Origin: Candidatus Cloacimonadota bacterium
GTDB lineage: Bacteria > Cloacimonadota > Cloacimonadia > Cloacimonadales > Cloacimonadaceae
Direction: 5' to 3'
DNA length: 64,000 nt
NCBI GenBank assembly: GCA_030154085.1
Contig: JASKKR010000002.1
Span: forward strand, 1-64,000
The notes beneath the pieces were generated by a model. That model was not told where the DNA came from and ran no database searches. It worked only from the letters and a program-made list of their open reading frames with translations. This document shows positions 37,225 to 46,555 of this stretch, in pieces. The position numbers were made by a program, and so were the translations under genes. Every line of letters starts with the position of its first letter. Position 1 is the stretch's first letter.

Positions 37225-38862
37225 ATGATTAGTGAAAAGTTAATTCCTTATTTGGTAGATTCAATTCGTGAATATTGGGATTTACCTGCCTTTACTGATT
37301 ACCCCGGAAATGCAATAAACTATTCAGGGGTAGGACGGCGATTAATTTGGATGCACGACCTTTTCCATAAGTTAGGACTAAAAAAAGGCGATAAGGTGGC
37401 ATTGGTTGGCAAAAATAGCAGCAATTGGGCATTAGTCTGGCTCTCAACTGTAACATACGGCTGCACGATCGTTCCCATATTACCAAACTTCTCTGAAGAA
37501 GACACACAACACATAATCAATCATAGTGATTCAGTCCTACTTTTCATTTCCGAAGACAAGCTTGAAAGTATTGATACCGATCAATTACGTAAAGTTAAAC
37601 ACATCTTTTCTTTGGATGAACTCAAACCAATGGGTGATATTGCAGGATATGAGAAATTAGGTTATACATCTTTTGAGAATTCAGTATTTGTAGATTTGGG
37701 CAAAGATGACATCAAGATTGAAGATGTATGTGACAATGAAGATATAGCCTCTATTTTGTATACCAGCGGTACTACCGGATTTTCCAGGGGCGTAATGCTT
37801 CCTCATCGTAGCTTTTTAGCAAATATCATTGTTGCTCGCGAGCAATTACTATTCAGCGTTGGGGCTAAAGTCTTAGCTTTTTTACCTCTGGCTCACGCTT
37901 ATGGCTGCAGCTTTGATTTCCTCTATCCCTTTACGCGCGGAAATCACATCAATTTCTTGGACAAGATTCCCGCTCCCAAAATACTGCTCTCGGCAATGCA
38001 AGACCTCAAGCCGGAAGTAGTCTTGACTGTTCCTCTCCTAATCGAGAAAATCTACAAAAAGCAGCTACAGCCAACTGTCGAGAGTTCCAGGATGCGTATG
38101 ATGCTCAAAGTACCTGGGCTGGATAAAGTGATCTATAAAAAGATTAGAGATAAACTGATGCAAGCCTTTGGCGGCAACATCCGCGAGCTGGTTACTGGTG
38201 GTGCTCCGATGAATGGAGAAGTGGAAAGTTTTTTGAAAAAGATACAATTCCCTTTTACTATTGGCTATGGCATGACCGAGTGTGGACCATTGCTCTCTTA
38301 CGCAAATTGGCATCAACACAAATTTGCATCCAGTGGAAGACCAGTGAAATTTCTGACCATCAAGATAGATTCTCCTGATCCTGAGAATGTACCGGGTGAG
38401 ATTTTGGCAAAAGGCGAACAAGTCTTTAAAGGTTATTATAAATATGAAGAAGGGACCCGAGAAGTACTTCAGGATGGCTGGTTACACACAGGAGACATTG
38501 GCACGATTGACAAGGACGGATTCGTCTTTATCCGTGGGCGTAGTAAAAACATCATCTTGGGTCCAAGTGGTGAAAACATCTATCCCGAACTGATCGAACA
38601 AAAGCTAAACAATCTGCCCTATGTGAGCGAGAGCCTAGTGATCGAACGAGATAATCAGCTGCAAGCCCTGGTATATCCAGATTTTGAGAATTTGGACAAA
38701 GATCGCATCCCGGAATCAAAAGTACCACAGCTAATGGAAGAAAACAGACAAGAGTTAAACAAACGGCTTTCCAGCTTCAGCAAAATCATCAAGATCCATA
38801 TAGTGAGCGAGCCATTTCAAAAAACTCCAACTCAGAAAATCAAACGCTATCTATATAGCTAA
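37225..38862 (+). CDS. AMP-forming long-chain acyl-CoA synthetase
   Basis: This 545-aa adenylate-forming enzyme activates a carboxylic acid (probably a fatty acid) to its CoA thioester. Motifs are the P-loop ILYTSGTTGFSRGVML, GYGMTECGPLLSY, GWLHTGDIGTIDKDGFVFIRGR and the C-terminal catalytic Lys in TPTQKIKRYL. There is no signal or membrane segment. AGAGGAG lies 6-7 nt before the ATG. It is shorter than typical FadD, close to the length of medium- to long-chain ligases. It is followed by the THUMP methyltransferase after 12 nt. Confidence 0.9.
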   Translation: MISEKLIPYLVDSIREYWDLPAFTDYPGNAINYSGVGRRLIWMHDLFHKLGLKKGDKVALVGKNSSNWALVWLSTVTYGCTIVPILPNFSEEDTQHIINHSDSVLLFISEDKLESIDTDQLRKVKHIFSLDELKPMGDIAGYEKLGYTSFENSVFVDLGKDDIKIEDVCDNEDIASILYTSGTTGFSRGVMLPHRSFLANIIVAREQLLFSVGAKVLAFLPLAHAYGCSFDFLYPFTRGNHINFLDKIPAPKILLSAMQDLKPEVVLTVPLLIEKIYKKQLQPTVESSRMRMMLKVPGLDKVIYKKIRDKLMQAFGGNIRELVTGGAPMNGEVESFLKKIQFPFTIGYGMTECGPLLSYANWHQHKFASSGRPVKFLTIKIDSPDPENVPGEILAKGEQVFKGYYKYEEGTREVLQDGWLHTGDIGTIDKDGFVFIRGRSKNIILGPSGENIYPELIEQKLNNLPYVSESLVIERDNQLQALVYPDFENLDKDRIPESKVPQLMEENRQELNKRLSSFSKIIKIHIVSEPFQKTPTQKIKRYLYS

Positions 38863-38874
38863 ACTAAAACATAG

Positions 38875-40026
38875 ATGCAGAGATATTTTGCCGTAGTAGC
38901 CGGAAGTTTGGAAAGGCATGCCAGTCAAGAGCTGGAATCTCTGGGCGCAGAGGTATTAAAAGTACATTCTCGCGGCTTGGATTTTATGGCTGAACTTCCA
39001 GTTCTTTACCGGATTCTCTATTGCGCACGCCTTATCCAAAGGGTTTTACAACCAATCCTGAGCTTTAACTGTCATAGCTATAAATACCTCTACAATCAGG
39101 CTCGAAAGAACATCGATTGGTCAGAGATCTTTGAGCTTACAAATTCCTTTGGGATCAATTGCAATGTGAGCAATTCCTTTACCCGTCACTCACTGTATAG
39201 CAGCCAGATCCTCAAAGACGCGATTTGTGATAGTTTTCGAGATAAATATGGTGCGCGCCCTAATTACTCAAACCGAGAACCGGATATTCTCTTTAACTTG
39301 CATATACATGAAAATCGTGCGACTATATCGCTGGACATTTTGGGACTCAGTATGCACAAGCGGGGATATCGCCAACACAGCGTGGAAGCTCCTCTGCAGG
39401 AGACTCTTGCCGCAGCTATGGTAAAACTGTCCGGTTGGGAAGGAGATGAACCCTTGTATGACCCCATGTGTGGAAGCGGAACAATCTTGGCGGAAGCACA
39501 TATGCACTATTGCCGGATCCCAGCAGGTTATTTGAGAGATAATTCTCGCGTCAGCTTTCACCCGGGATTCGACTCAGCCTTGTGGGAACGAACAGTAAAA
39601 GAAGAAAATTCTAACATCCGCCGACCCCATAAAACTATGATCTTTGGCTCTGATATTAATCCAGCAGCAATATCAGCAGCCCGAAAGAATTTGCAAACAT
39701 TGCCTCATGCCCAATTCATAGACTTACAGACGAAAGCTTTTGAAAACATAAATACACCTTTTAGTGGAACAATCATCACCAATCCTCCCTATGGAGTGAG
39801 ACTCGGGGAAAAAGATTCCATCAGTAAACTATATAATGAGTTAGGTGATTTTTTGAAACAAAAATGTGCTGGAAGCACTGCATATATCCTTTGTGGGAGC
39901 AAAGATTTGGTCAAGGAGTTGCGGTTGCGGGCTCATTTTGTTAAAGCCCTAAAAAACGGCGATCTTGATACTAGATTTGCCAAAATTGTTATTCGTCCTA
40001 AAACGAATATCACATACACTACATAA
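38875..40026 (+). CDS. THUMP-domain RNA (guanine-N2) methyltransferase, RlmL N-terminal type
   Basis: This 383-aa protein has an N-terminal THUMP RNA-binding domain (about 1-165) followed by a Rossmann methyltransferase with DPMCGSGTILAEA (SAM site), FGSDINPAAISAARKN and the catalytic TNPPYGVRLGE. This matches the YcbY/RlmL family that methylates 23S rRNA G2445, or archaeal-type Trm14. The second methyltransferase domain of E. coli RlmL is absent, as in most bacteria. Confidence 0.92.
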   Translation: MQRYFAVVAGSLERHASQELESLGAEVLKVHSRGLDFMAELPVLYRILYCARLIQRVLQPILSFNCHSYKYLYNQARKNIDWSEIFELTNSFGINCNVSNSFTRHSLYSSQILKDAICDSFRDKYGARPNYSNREPDILFNLHIHENRATISLDILGLSMHKRGYRQHSVEAPLQETLAAAMVKLSGWEGDEPLYDPMCGSGTILAEAHMHYCRIPAGYLRDNSRVSFHPGFDSALWERTVKEENSNIRRPHKTMIFGSDINPAAISAARKNLQTLPHAQFIDLQTKAFENINTPFSGTIITNPPYGVRLGEKDSISKLYNELGDFLKQKCAGSTAYILCGSKDLVKELRLRAHFVKALKNGDLDTRFAKIVIRPKTNITYTT

Positions 40027-40088
40027 TAGCTGATGGCAATCTGTATGAACTTAACGCCAAGTAGCTTAATACTCAAACATAAATCGCC

Positions 40089-40985
40089 ATGAAATCTTCA
40101 TTGCTACTTCTGCTCACAGCAGCGCTGTGGGGTTTTGCCTTTGTCGCACAGCGTCAAGGAATGGAGAGCCTCGATGCCTTTAGTTTCAATGCACTTCGTT
40201 TTGCTTTAGGAGCACTTTTTGTACGTTTTGCCCTGTATCGAAGCATCCGCAAACGTACCGGGATCATTCTTCTGCCTGGGATTGTGCTTTTTCTGGCATC
40301 ATCATTTCAGCAGATTGGCATCATCTTTACCACAGCCGGAAGCGCAGGCTTCATCACCGGGCTATATGTACTCTTTGTCCCGTTGATTGGTATTTGGCGA
40401 GGGCAGAGACTTCAGAAAAGGATCATTCTGGCAATAGTTGTAGCTGTAATTGGACTATATGCAATCAATCAATTTGGAGACCTGCAAATCACCATGGGAA
40501 ATCTGTTGGTTCTCATATCTGCGCTATTTTTTGCCTGGCATGTGCAAATCGTGGATAAATATAGTAAGCTTTATTCTACTGGTCTTTTAGCATTTGATCA
40601 GTTTGCCGTCTGCGCCTTGTTATCGGGAATAGCGGCTTTTCTCTGGCGCAGCATTTCCTATCCTGGAATAGGACTTTCAAAGGATTTCTTACATGGAATA
40701 TCAACGGCAACAGGTCCTATCCTCTACGGAGGGTTAATCAGTGTCGGCATCGCTTACACACTGCAGATCAAAGCTCAACAAAAAGCAGAGCCCGCACAGG
40801 CAGCCGTGATCATGTGTTTAGAAGGAGCATTTGCCCTCTTGGGGGGATATTTAATCCTATCAGAGGAGCTAAGTTTGCGAAAGCTTGTAGGCGGGGCAAT
40901 GCTGCTTATGGCGACAATATTGGTGAGTGTTCCCAAAAAAGTTGTTGACAGAAAAAGCGCTATAGATATGAATGCACAAACATAA
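40089..40985 (+). CDS. EamA/DMT-family transporter
   Basis: This 298-aa inner-membrane protein has about ten hydrophobic helices arranged as two EamA repeats. It starts MKSSLLLLLTAALWGFAFVAQRQGM and the second repeat has GPILYGGLISVGIAYTLQIKAQ and a closing AVIMCLEGAFALLGGYLILSE. It is a drug/metabolite exporter superfamily member; the substrate is unknown. No strong ribosome-binding site is seen. It lies between the methyltransferase and secG, with 29 nt to secG. Confidence 0.9.
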   Translation: MKSSLLLLLTAALWGFAFVAQRQGMESLDAFSFNALRFALGALFVRFALYRSIRKRTGIILLPGIVLFLASSFQQIGIIFTTAGSAGFITGLYVLFVPLIGIWRGQRLQKRIILAIVVAVIGLYAINQFGDLQITMGNLLVLISALFFAWHVQIVDKYSKLYSTGLLAFDQFAVCALLSGIAAFLWRSISYPGIGLSKDFLHGISTATGPILYGGLISVGIAYTLQIKAQQKAEPAQAAVIMCLEGAFALLGGYLILSEELSLRKLVGGAMLLMATILVSVPKKVVDRKSAIDMNAQT

Positions 40986-41014
40986 TTTTGAACTCACAGA
41001 TTAAGGATATATAA

Positions 41015-41368
41015 ATGCTTTATACAGTAGCCCTGATAATTCATGTAATCATCTGCATCGTGTTGGTGCTGGTTATACTCGCTCAAACTTCTAAAGGCGG
41101 TCTGGATACAAACCTTGGTGGAGCTGCCATGAACGTATTTGGAGGTAGTGGGGCATCCAAACTTCTGAAGAAATGGACTCAGATCCTAGCCATCGCATTT
41201 GCTTTGTCTTGCATCTTGATGTCATTTTTGGTTAGAGACATGCGCAATGGACCTACCCTGACAGATGTGCAACAGCGCCAAAGCCAACTTCCAGATCCCG
41301 AAACTCAATCTGCTCCAACCGAAGCAGCTCCTATCGAGCTTCCTGTTGAAACTCCTCAGGGTGAATAA
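41015..41368 (+). CDS. secG: Preprotein translocase subunit SecG
   Basis: This 117-aa protein has two membrane helices joined by the conserved loop LAQTSKGGLDTNLGGAAMNVFGG. The C-terminal 40 residues are Gln/Pro/Glu-rich and extend past the normal length of about 75-110. It stabilises SecYE during protein export. A tRNA-Leu gene follows 16 nt after the stop, the classic secG-leu tRNA neighbourhood. Confidence 0.95.
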   Translation: MLYTVALIIHVIICIVLVLVILAQTSKGGLDTNLGGAAMNVFGGSGASKLLKKWTQILAIAFALSCILMSFLVRDMRNGPTLTDVQQRQSQLPDPETQSAPTEAAPIELPVETPQGE

Positions 41369-41384
41369 ATAAATGTTAAGTAAC

Positions 41385-41472
41385 GCAGAAGTGGTGGAAC
41401 TGGCAGACACGCAAGACTAAGGATCTTGTGCCTGTAATGGGTGTGCGGGTTCGAGTCCCGCCTTCTGCACCA
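41385..41472 (+). tRNA. tRNA-Leu with anticodon AAG
   Basis: This is a complete class II tRNA: acceptor GCAGAAG (41385-41391) / CTTCTGC (41462-41468), discriminator A, encoded CCA. The anticodon stem CAAGA (41412-41416) pairs with TCTTG (41424-41428) around the 7-base loop CTAAGGA. With T at position 33 (41418), the anticodon is AAG (41419-41421), reading CUU/CUC. Bacteria normally use GAG here; A34 is rare and would need deamination to inosine. The long variable arm and T-arm GCGGG-TTCGAGT-CCCGC are normal. It is probably transcribed with secG. Confidence 0.93.
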
Positions 41473-41478
41473 TCGTAT

Positions 41479-41502
41479 GCCTCCTGGATAGGAGGCTTTT
41501 TT
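41479..41502 (+). terminator. Intrinsic terminator after secG-tRNA-Leu
   Basis: GCCTCC (41479-41484) pairs with GGAGGC (41491-41496) around TGGATA, followed by six T. It ends the transcript 7 nt after the tRNA CCA. Confidence 0.92.
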
Positions 41503-41654
41503 ATTATAGCAAATTGTCCTTGACATCTATTGTGCATTATTGGCTTTATCGCTTATAATATAAATATAAGAATAACAAAACATCGTTTGCTCTGCGTTAG
41601 CTGAGACAAGTCGAATATGACAACAAGAATTTTATCCAAATTGAGGGGAAGACC

Positions 41655-43655
41655 ATGAATGCTAAGATAAAAATAATTTTAATGTCAATCCTGGTTCTGG
41701 GGGCTTTTTCTATGCTTTTTTCAGAGCCTTTCACCAGAGAGGAGATCACCGTCGGCTCGGGCACAAATCTTGCTCGCATCCCAGTGGATATGTATTATAA
41801 GACCAGTTATTTTCAGATGCTGATCTACCCTTCAGAATTGGACAATTTTACTGGATTGATCACAGGGTTGAAGTTCTATAACAACTTTGAAAGTGATCTA
41901 CCAAATAAGGATACAAAGATTTGGATTCAGAGTACGGCTATGCCTACGCTTAATGCCGGATGGGTGCCCTTAAGCGATGAATCACACTTGGTGTTTGACG
42001 CTCCCATGTATTATCCATCCGGGGAAAATGAGATCACTTTCACTTTTACAGAAGATTTTCTCTATTTTGACGGTCGTAACCTCCTCATCACAGTTCAAAG
42101 ACCACTTGATGAAGACTATTACAGTACTAATGACAGATTTAAAAGCCAAACCATTGGCTCTAATCGAGCCCGAATCTATCAAAGCGATTATACTGAAATG
42201 GATCCCTATGACCCAACAAATACTGGTTCACTTTCGGGAACTTTCCCCATGACAACCTTGATCACCATTCCTATCACTCCAGCACAAATCTCAGGAATTG
42301 TCACCGCAAATGGTGAGCCCTTAAGCGGAGTCTTGGTAGAATTGGATGGTACTGATTACTCTGCTATGACAAATGCCGAAGGCGAATATGAATTGACTCT
42401 GTTGCCTCCCGGAAACTACGACTTGGTCTTTTCCAAACATGGTTATCAAACGATCACTGAGGAGATAGTTTTAAACGAAGGCGATGATCTCTCGATTAAC
42501 CAGAGTATGGAACCACTTCCTCTGATCAGCATTTATGGAAATATCATTGGCTCGGACACCTTGGCAGGCTTGGAAGGCGCGTATCTGGCATTTTCTGGTT
42601 ACGCTTCATATGCCGCCAGCACCGACCCCGAAGGCAATTTTATAATTCATAATGTCTTTGGCGGGCAAACCTATGAATACACTATCGTTGCATCTGGATA
42701 CAGTAATCTAACTGGTGAGATTCAGGTCGGAGAAACGGATTATGACATGGGAACTTTAACTATGAATGAAGTTACATATCCTCCGCATGGTGTCTCAGCC
42801 ATCCTGGATGAAAGTGATACCTGGGTCACTATCACCTGGTTAGCCCCGGATAACATTGGTTTGGATGCCGGATATCATGGTCAAGATTATCGAGCATTTG
42901 AGGGCTATCACGTATATCGTTTACATGTGGGAGAAGAAGATAATCCTGAAAGCTGGCTGCTTTTAACTGATGACATAATCACTACGACCTACTTTGAAGA
43001 CCACGATTGGCCTGAGCTTCCTGGCGGAAACTATCGATGGGCAGTGAACTGCGTCTATACAAATGGTGTTAGTTCCCTTGCAGCTATCTCAAATTCCATC
43101 ATCAAAGAAAATGGAATCGGCATGATCACAGGGATCGTAATCAATGCAGATGCTGAAGGAATCAGCGGTGCTACAATCAATGCCGGCGAATTTAGCACGG
43201 TAACCGATGAGCAAGGATCCTATAGTTTGGCAGTGGTAGCAGGGACTTATACTGTGACCATTTCAGCTCCGAGCTATCATCCCATCGAGTTTACCGATAT
43301 CGTAGTTGAAGCCGAAGAGACAGTCATCCTCAACGTCATCTTGCAGCCTACATCAAATGGCGATCTTACAAGTCCTGGGTATACAAACTCAATCACCAGC
43401 ATTAGCCCAAACCCATTTAATCCCCAGACAACTATCTCAATAGACCTAACAGAAGCGGGGGAAGTAAGCCTGGATGTGCTAAATATCAGAGGGCAAAAAG
43501 TGAAAACCATCTTTAAAGGTCAAAAAGATGCAGGAACGCACAGGTTTGTCTTTGATGCCAATGATGCAAGGTCCCCTTTGAGCAGTGGAATCTATTTTCT
43601 ACGGCTGCATAGCCGAAATTCAACAGATGTCCGCAAGATGATACTTAGCAAATAG
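41655..43655 (+). CDS. Secreted multidomain protein with carboxypeptidase-like repeats and sorting tail
   Basis: This 666-aa secreted protein has a signal peptide (to about residue 24), an N-terminal beta domain (about 25-210), and three carboxypeptidase regulatory-like repeats (VTANGEPLSGVLVELDG; YGNIIGSDTLAGLEGAYLAF; GIVINADAEGISGATINAG). A fibronectin-like segment lies between them (GYHVYRLHVGEE), followed by a C-terminal sorting domain (SISPNPFNPQTTISIDL ... GIYFLRL ... RKMILSK). The tail is of the FlgD-Ig/type-IX-like kind, so the protein is likely exported and surface-attached. GAGGGGAAG precedes the ATG. Function beyond the cell surface is unknown. It shares the tail with the carboxypeptidase at 51170. 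Confidence 0.85.
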   Translation: MNAKIKIILMSILVLGAFSMLFSEPFTREEITVGSGTNLARIPVDMYYKTSYFQMLIYPSELDNFTGLITGLKFYNNFESDLPNKDTKIWIQSTAMPTLNAGWVPLSDESHLVFDAPMYYPSGENEITFTFTEDFLYFDGRNLLITVQRPLDEDYYSTNDRFKSQTIGSNRARIYQSDYTEMDPYDPTNTGSLSGTFPMTTLITIPITPAQISGIVTANGEPLSGVLVELDGTDYSAMTNAEGEYELTLLPPGNYDLVFSKHGYQTITEEIVLNEGDDLSINQSMEPLPLISIYGNIIGSDTLAGLEGAYLAFSGYASYAASTDPEGNFIIHNVFGGQTYEYTIVASGYSNLTGEIQVGETDYDMGTLTMNEVTYPPHGVSAILDESDTWVTITWLAPDNIGLDAGYHGQDYRAFEGYHVYRLHVGEEDNPESWLLLTDDIITTTYFEDHDWPELPGGNYRWAVNCVYTNGVSSLAAISNSIIKENGIGMITGIVINADAEGISGATINAGEFSTVTDEQGSYSLAVVAGTYTVTISAPSYHPIEFTDIVVEAEETVILNVILQPTSNGDLTSPGYTNSITSISPNPFNPQTTISIDLTEAGEVSLDVLNIRGQKVKTIFKGQKDAGTHRFVFDANDARSPLSSGIYFLRLHSRNSTDVRKMILSK

Positions 43656-43724
43656 ATAGATTAATATTACTCGCTGAATCTTCGCTGTGAACTACTCGGA
43701 AGAGATACTGTCGCGAAATTATCA

Positions 43725-43755
43725 TTGACAGAATCCATCGCCGCAGATGGGATTG
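43725..43755 (+). promoter_or_regulatory. Promoter candidate of the nqr operon
   Basis: TTGACA (43725-43730), a 17-nt spacer, then TGGGATTG (43748-43755), 29-nt spacing to the TG. It lies directly before nqrB. Confidence 0.4.
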
Positions 43756-43783
43756 CTACAAAAGAAAACTAGGAATGTTTTGT

Positions 43784-44707
43784 ATGTTTGAGAAAATTCT
43801 GAAGCAGCAGATGATGAATCGGATCCTATATGCCTTGATTCCGATCACTCTCTTCTCAGTTTATTTATTTGGCTGGAGAGTTTTGGCAGTGGTGTTAGTA
43901 GCAAATATCGCTGCCTATATCACGGAATGGCTGTTTGTACGGAACAAAAAAGCGGGCAAGATCACCATGGCAGCCTTTGTGACCGGTTCTCTGGTGGCAC
44001 TCACACTCCCTCCGACAATTCCTCTATGGATCTCAGCTTTGGCGGCAGTCGTATCCATTGCCTTTGGCAAGATGGTGTTCGGTGGATTTGGGACGAACAT
44101 ATTTAACCCTGCAATTTTGGGTCGTACCTTTGTGTATATCTCCTTCCCAAATCAGATGACTATCTCTTGGGTAAAGCCGTTCCTACCGGTAGATTTCCCG
44201 GGAGGATTTGCACATTGGCACGCAGGACCTTCCATGGTTACAAGTGCAACTATCCTAAATCACTATCGTGCAACAGGTGAAGCTTTGCATAGTATGACAG
44301 AAGCTTTTACCGGGTTCATCCCAGGGTCCATCGGCGAAGGTTCGGCTCTCTTGATAATCTTGGCAGGAATTTATTTGATTATCACTAAGACGGCAAAATG
44401 GCAGCCCATGGTGGCTACGTTACTTTCTCTATTTGTCTTTAGCTTGATCTTTTACCCTCAAATGAATCCACTTTATTTGCTTATCAGCGGCGGAGCTATT
44501 TTTGGTCTCGTCTTCATGGTCACGGATCCAGTATCATGTCCCAAAGGTAAATGGGCTATCTGGATCTACGGCATCATGATCGGTTTTTTGACAGTCTTTA
44601 TCCGTCGCTTTTCTCTCTTTGCAGAAGGTTTTATGTTTGCGCTGCTGCTCACTAATGCTTTTATGCCACTCATAGAATATGGACTGGAGAAAGTGGGTGT
44701 AAAATGA
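43784..44707 (+). CDS. nqrB: NqrB/RnfD-family membrane subunit
   Basis: This 307-aa polytopic subunit belongs to a Na+-pumping redox complex. FGGFGTNIFNPAILGRTF is the family signature, and T156 in MVTSATILNH is the expected covalent FMN attachment site. It is shorter than typical NqrB (about 410), nearer RnfD. I start it at the second ATG (43784), because AGGA lies 9 nt upstream; the first ATG (43775) touches that site. It overlaps nqrC by 4 nt. Downstream NqrF, not RnfB/C, marks the complex as Nqr type. Confidence 0.88.
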   Translation: MFEKILKQQMMNRILYALIPITLFSVYLFGWRVLAVVLVANIAAYITEWLFVRNKKAGKITMAAFVTGSLVALTLPPTIPLWISALAAVVSIAFGKMVFGGFGTNIFNPAILGRTFVYISFPNQMTISWVKPFLPVDFPGGFAHWHAGPSMVTSATILNHYRATGEALHSMTEAFTGFIPGSIGEGSALLIILAGIYLIITKTAKWQPMVATLLSLFVFSLIFYPQMNPLYLLISGGAIFGLVFMVTDPVSCPKGKWAIWIYGIMIGFLTVFIRRFSLFAEGFMFALLLTNAFMPLIEYGLEKVGVK

Positions 44708-45369
44708 AAGACAGCTTCTGGTATCCAATCGTTTTTATGCTCATCATGGTGGTGATCTTCACCAGTATCTTGAGTGTGATGTATCGCTTTAATCAGGACA
44801 AGATTATGAGACAAGAGAGAGATAGCTATCAAAGAGCTGTTTTGAGCACCCTCGCTTCTGCGATTGCTGAATATACAGGCGAGAGCAGAGAATCCATCAT
44901 GGCTGCCTATCCTGAGTCCTACGATACCTATGTTGTGAGTCAAAACTACCCTGGCTTTGAACGTGAATGTTTCCAAGCCAAAGTAGATGATGAGATCTTG
45001 GCTTATTGTTTTGAGATCCGGGGGAAAGGGCTCTGGGGCAGCATGCAAGCTCTGGTGTCTACTTCCGTAGATTTACGTACGATCTTGGATTTCGCCATTG
45101 TCAGCCAGCAAGAGACTCCTGGTTTGGGAGCTCGCATCGAAGAAGATTGGTTTTTGTCTCAATTTCGTGACCGACTCTTTGTAGTTAATCCCGACGCCGA
45201 AGGAGACGTGAGTCAGTCCTATGAATTCATAGCTGAGACTCAAGTTCCTGAAAACGACAGACAATTACGCCGGGTAACTGGTGCAACAATCACTTCAGAT
45301 TCAGTTGTCAAAATGCTACATGATGAGTTCAATTATATATACAAGTACTTTCGGGAAAATGTATTATGA
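44704..45369 (+). CDS. nqrC: NqrC/RnfG-family flavoprotein subunit
   Basis: This 221-aa protein has one N-terminal membrane anchor and a periplasmic FMN-binding domain. The flavinylation motif is RRVTGATITSDSV, with FMN expected on T195, and QETPGLGARIEEDWF precedes it as in the family. Attachment requires ApbE, which is not in the window. It overlaps nqrB and nqrD by 4 nt each. Confidence 0.9.
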   Translation: MKDSFWYPIVFMLIMVVIFTSILSVMYRFNQDKIMRQERDSYQRAVLSTLASAIAEYTGESRESIMAAYPESYDTYVVSQNYPGFERECFQAKVDDEILAYCFEIRGKGLWGSMQALVSTSVDLRTILDFAIVSQQETPGLGARIEEDWFLSQFRDRLFVVNPDAEGDVSQSYEFIAETQVPENDRQLRRVTGATITSDSVVKMLHDEFNYIYKYFRENVL

Positions 45370-45962
45370 CTAAGAAAGATATATTTGTAAATGCTGCATT
45401 CAAAGAAAACTCCGTGTGGAGACAGATTTTAGGTATCTGCTCGGCATTGGCTGTGACCAATCTTATGCTAAACAGCTTGATCTTGGGTTTGGGAGTGATC
45501 TTTACCCTCGCTTTAGCAAACTTTACTATCTCTCTAATCCGAAATTGGACTCCTCGAAGTATCAGGATGATGGTTCAGACTCTTATCATCGCTTCCTATG
45601 TGATAATCGTGGACATCTTTTTAAAAGCAAATATCCCTGAGATCAGTAAACAATTGGGTCCCTATGTCGGGTTAATTATTACAAACTGCATATTGATGGG
45701 ACGGGCAGAGGCCTTTGCCTCACAAAACAAGCCCTTGGATTCCATGATAGATGGCATCGGAGCCGGTTTGGGATATACACTCGTGTTGCTTGTTATATCC
45801 TTCATCCGAGAACTCTTTGGCTTTGGTTCCATCTTTGGTTTTAAAGTCTTGGGAGATTGGTGGATTTCTTGGAACATCATGGTGATGGCACCAAGTGCGT
45901 TCTTCCTACTTGCTATGCTTATTTGGGCAATCAACACATATTATTACAAGGCGAAAGCATAA
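45366..45962 (+). CDS. nqrD: NqrD membrane subunit
   Basis: This 198-aa six-helix protein has NSVWRQILGICSALAVTN and TNCILMGRAEAFA, both conserved in NqrD/RnfE. With NqrE it forms the membrane pair that carries iron and the ion path. The TAA overlaps the nqrE ATG by one base. Confidence 0.92.
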   Translation: MTKKDIFVNAAFKENSVWRQILGICSALAVTNLMLNSLILGLGVIFTLALANFTISLIRNWTPRSIRMMVQTLIIASYVIIVDIFLKANIPEISKQLGPYVGLIITNCILMGRAEAFASQNKPLDSMIDGIGAGLGYTLVLLVISFIRELFGFGSIFGFKVLGDWWISWNIMVMAPSAFFLLAMLIWAINTYYYKAKA

Positions 45963-46549
45963 TGGATATCAGTGCATTTGTTCTATTTTGGGCTGCCATC
46001 TTCACCAGTAATATACTGCTGACAAATTTCTTGGGAATGTGCTCCTACCTCTCTGTATCACGCGAAATAGAATCTGCCATGGGCTTGGGACTTGCCGTGA
46101 CCTTTGTACTCACTGTCACATCCGCTCTAAACTGGGTCGTCTACCACTATCTATTGGTTCCTTTTGGGATAGTGTACTTGCAATACATTATCTTCATTGT
46201 GGTGATTGCAGCTTTTGTACAATTTTTAGAACTCTTGATTGAGCGATATACCCCGGCTTTGTACTATTCATTGGGCATTTTCCTGCCGCTTATCACGGTT
46301 AATTGTGCTATTCTGGGTGTGAGCCTATTCATGATAATCCGCAACTACAGCTTCATCCAGTCGGTGGCATTTGGTGCGGGCAGTGGTATCGGTTGGCTGC
46401 TAGCTATTTTGATGCTGGCGGGAGTGCGACGCAAACTTAAAGAAAAGCTAATACCAGTTGGTCTGCGCGGAGCTGGAATCAGCCTCATAATCACCGGAAT
46501 CATGGCTTTAGGTTTCATTGGTTTTTCTGGCATTGTGCAGGTTCAATAA
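45962..46549 (+). CDS. nqrE: NqrE membrane subunit
   Basis: This 195-aa six-helix partner of NqrD has TSNILLTNFLGMCSYLSVSRE near the start and LGIFLPLITVNCAILGVSLF, the NqrE form of the motif. The ATG at 45962 gives MDISAFVLFWA; the open frame extends upstream through nqrD but that part is out-of-frame nqrD sequence. Confidence 0.93.
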   Translation: MDISAFVLFWAAIFTSNILLTNFLGMCSYLSVSREIESAMGLGLAVTFVLTVTSALNWVVYHYLLVPFGIVYLQYIIFIVVIAAFVQFLELLIERYTPALYYSLGIFLPLITVNCAILGVSLFMIIRNYSFIQSVAFGAGSGIGWLLAILMLAGVRRKLKEKLIPVGLRGAGISLIITGIMALGFIGFSGIVQVQ

Positions 46550-46555
46550 GGGGCT

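Noticed and set aside
41520-41559. TTGACA with TATAAT 28 nt downstream before the secreted protein
   Set aside because: A 28-nt spacer is far too long for a single promoter. Similar TTGACA-N25-30-TATA pairs near 19306, 37126 and 62960 first suggested an extended spacer, but the shorter TG element fits more sites, including the tRNA and SRP RNA genes.
43775-43783. First ATG of the nqrB frame as start
   Set aside because: It immediately abuts the AGGA site; the second ATG, 9 nt on, has proper spacing and matches the family's N-terminus better.
45857-45961. Upstream extension of nqrE
   Set aside because: The in-frame extension overlaps nqrD and translates to a sequence unlike the family; the ATG at 45962 gives the normal NqrE start.
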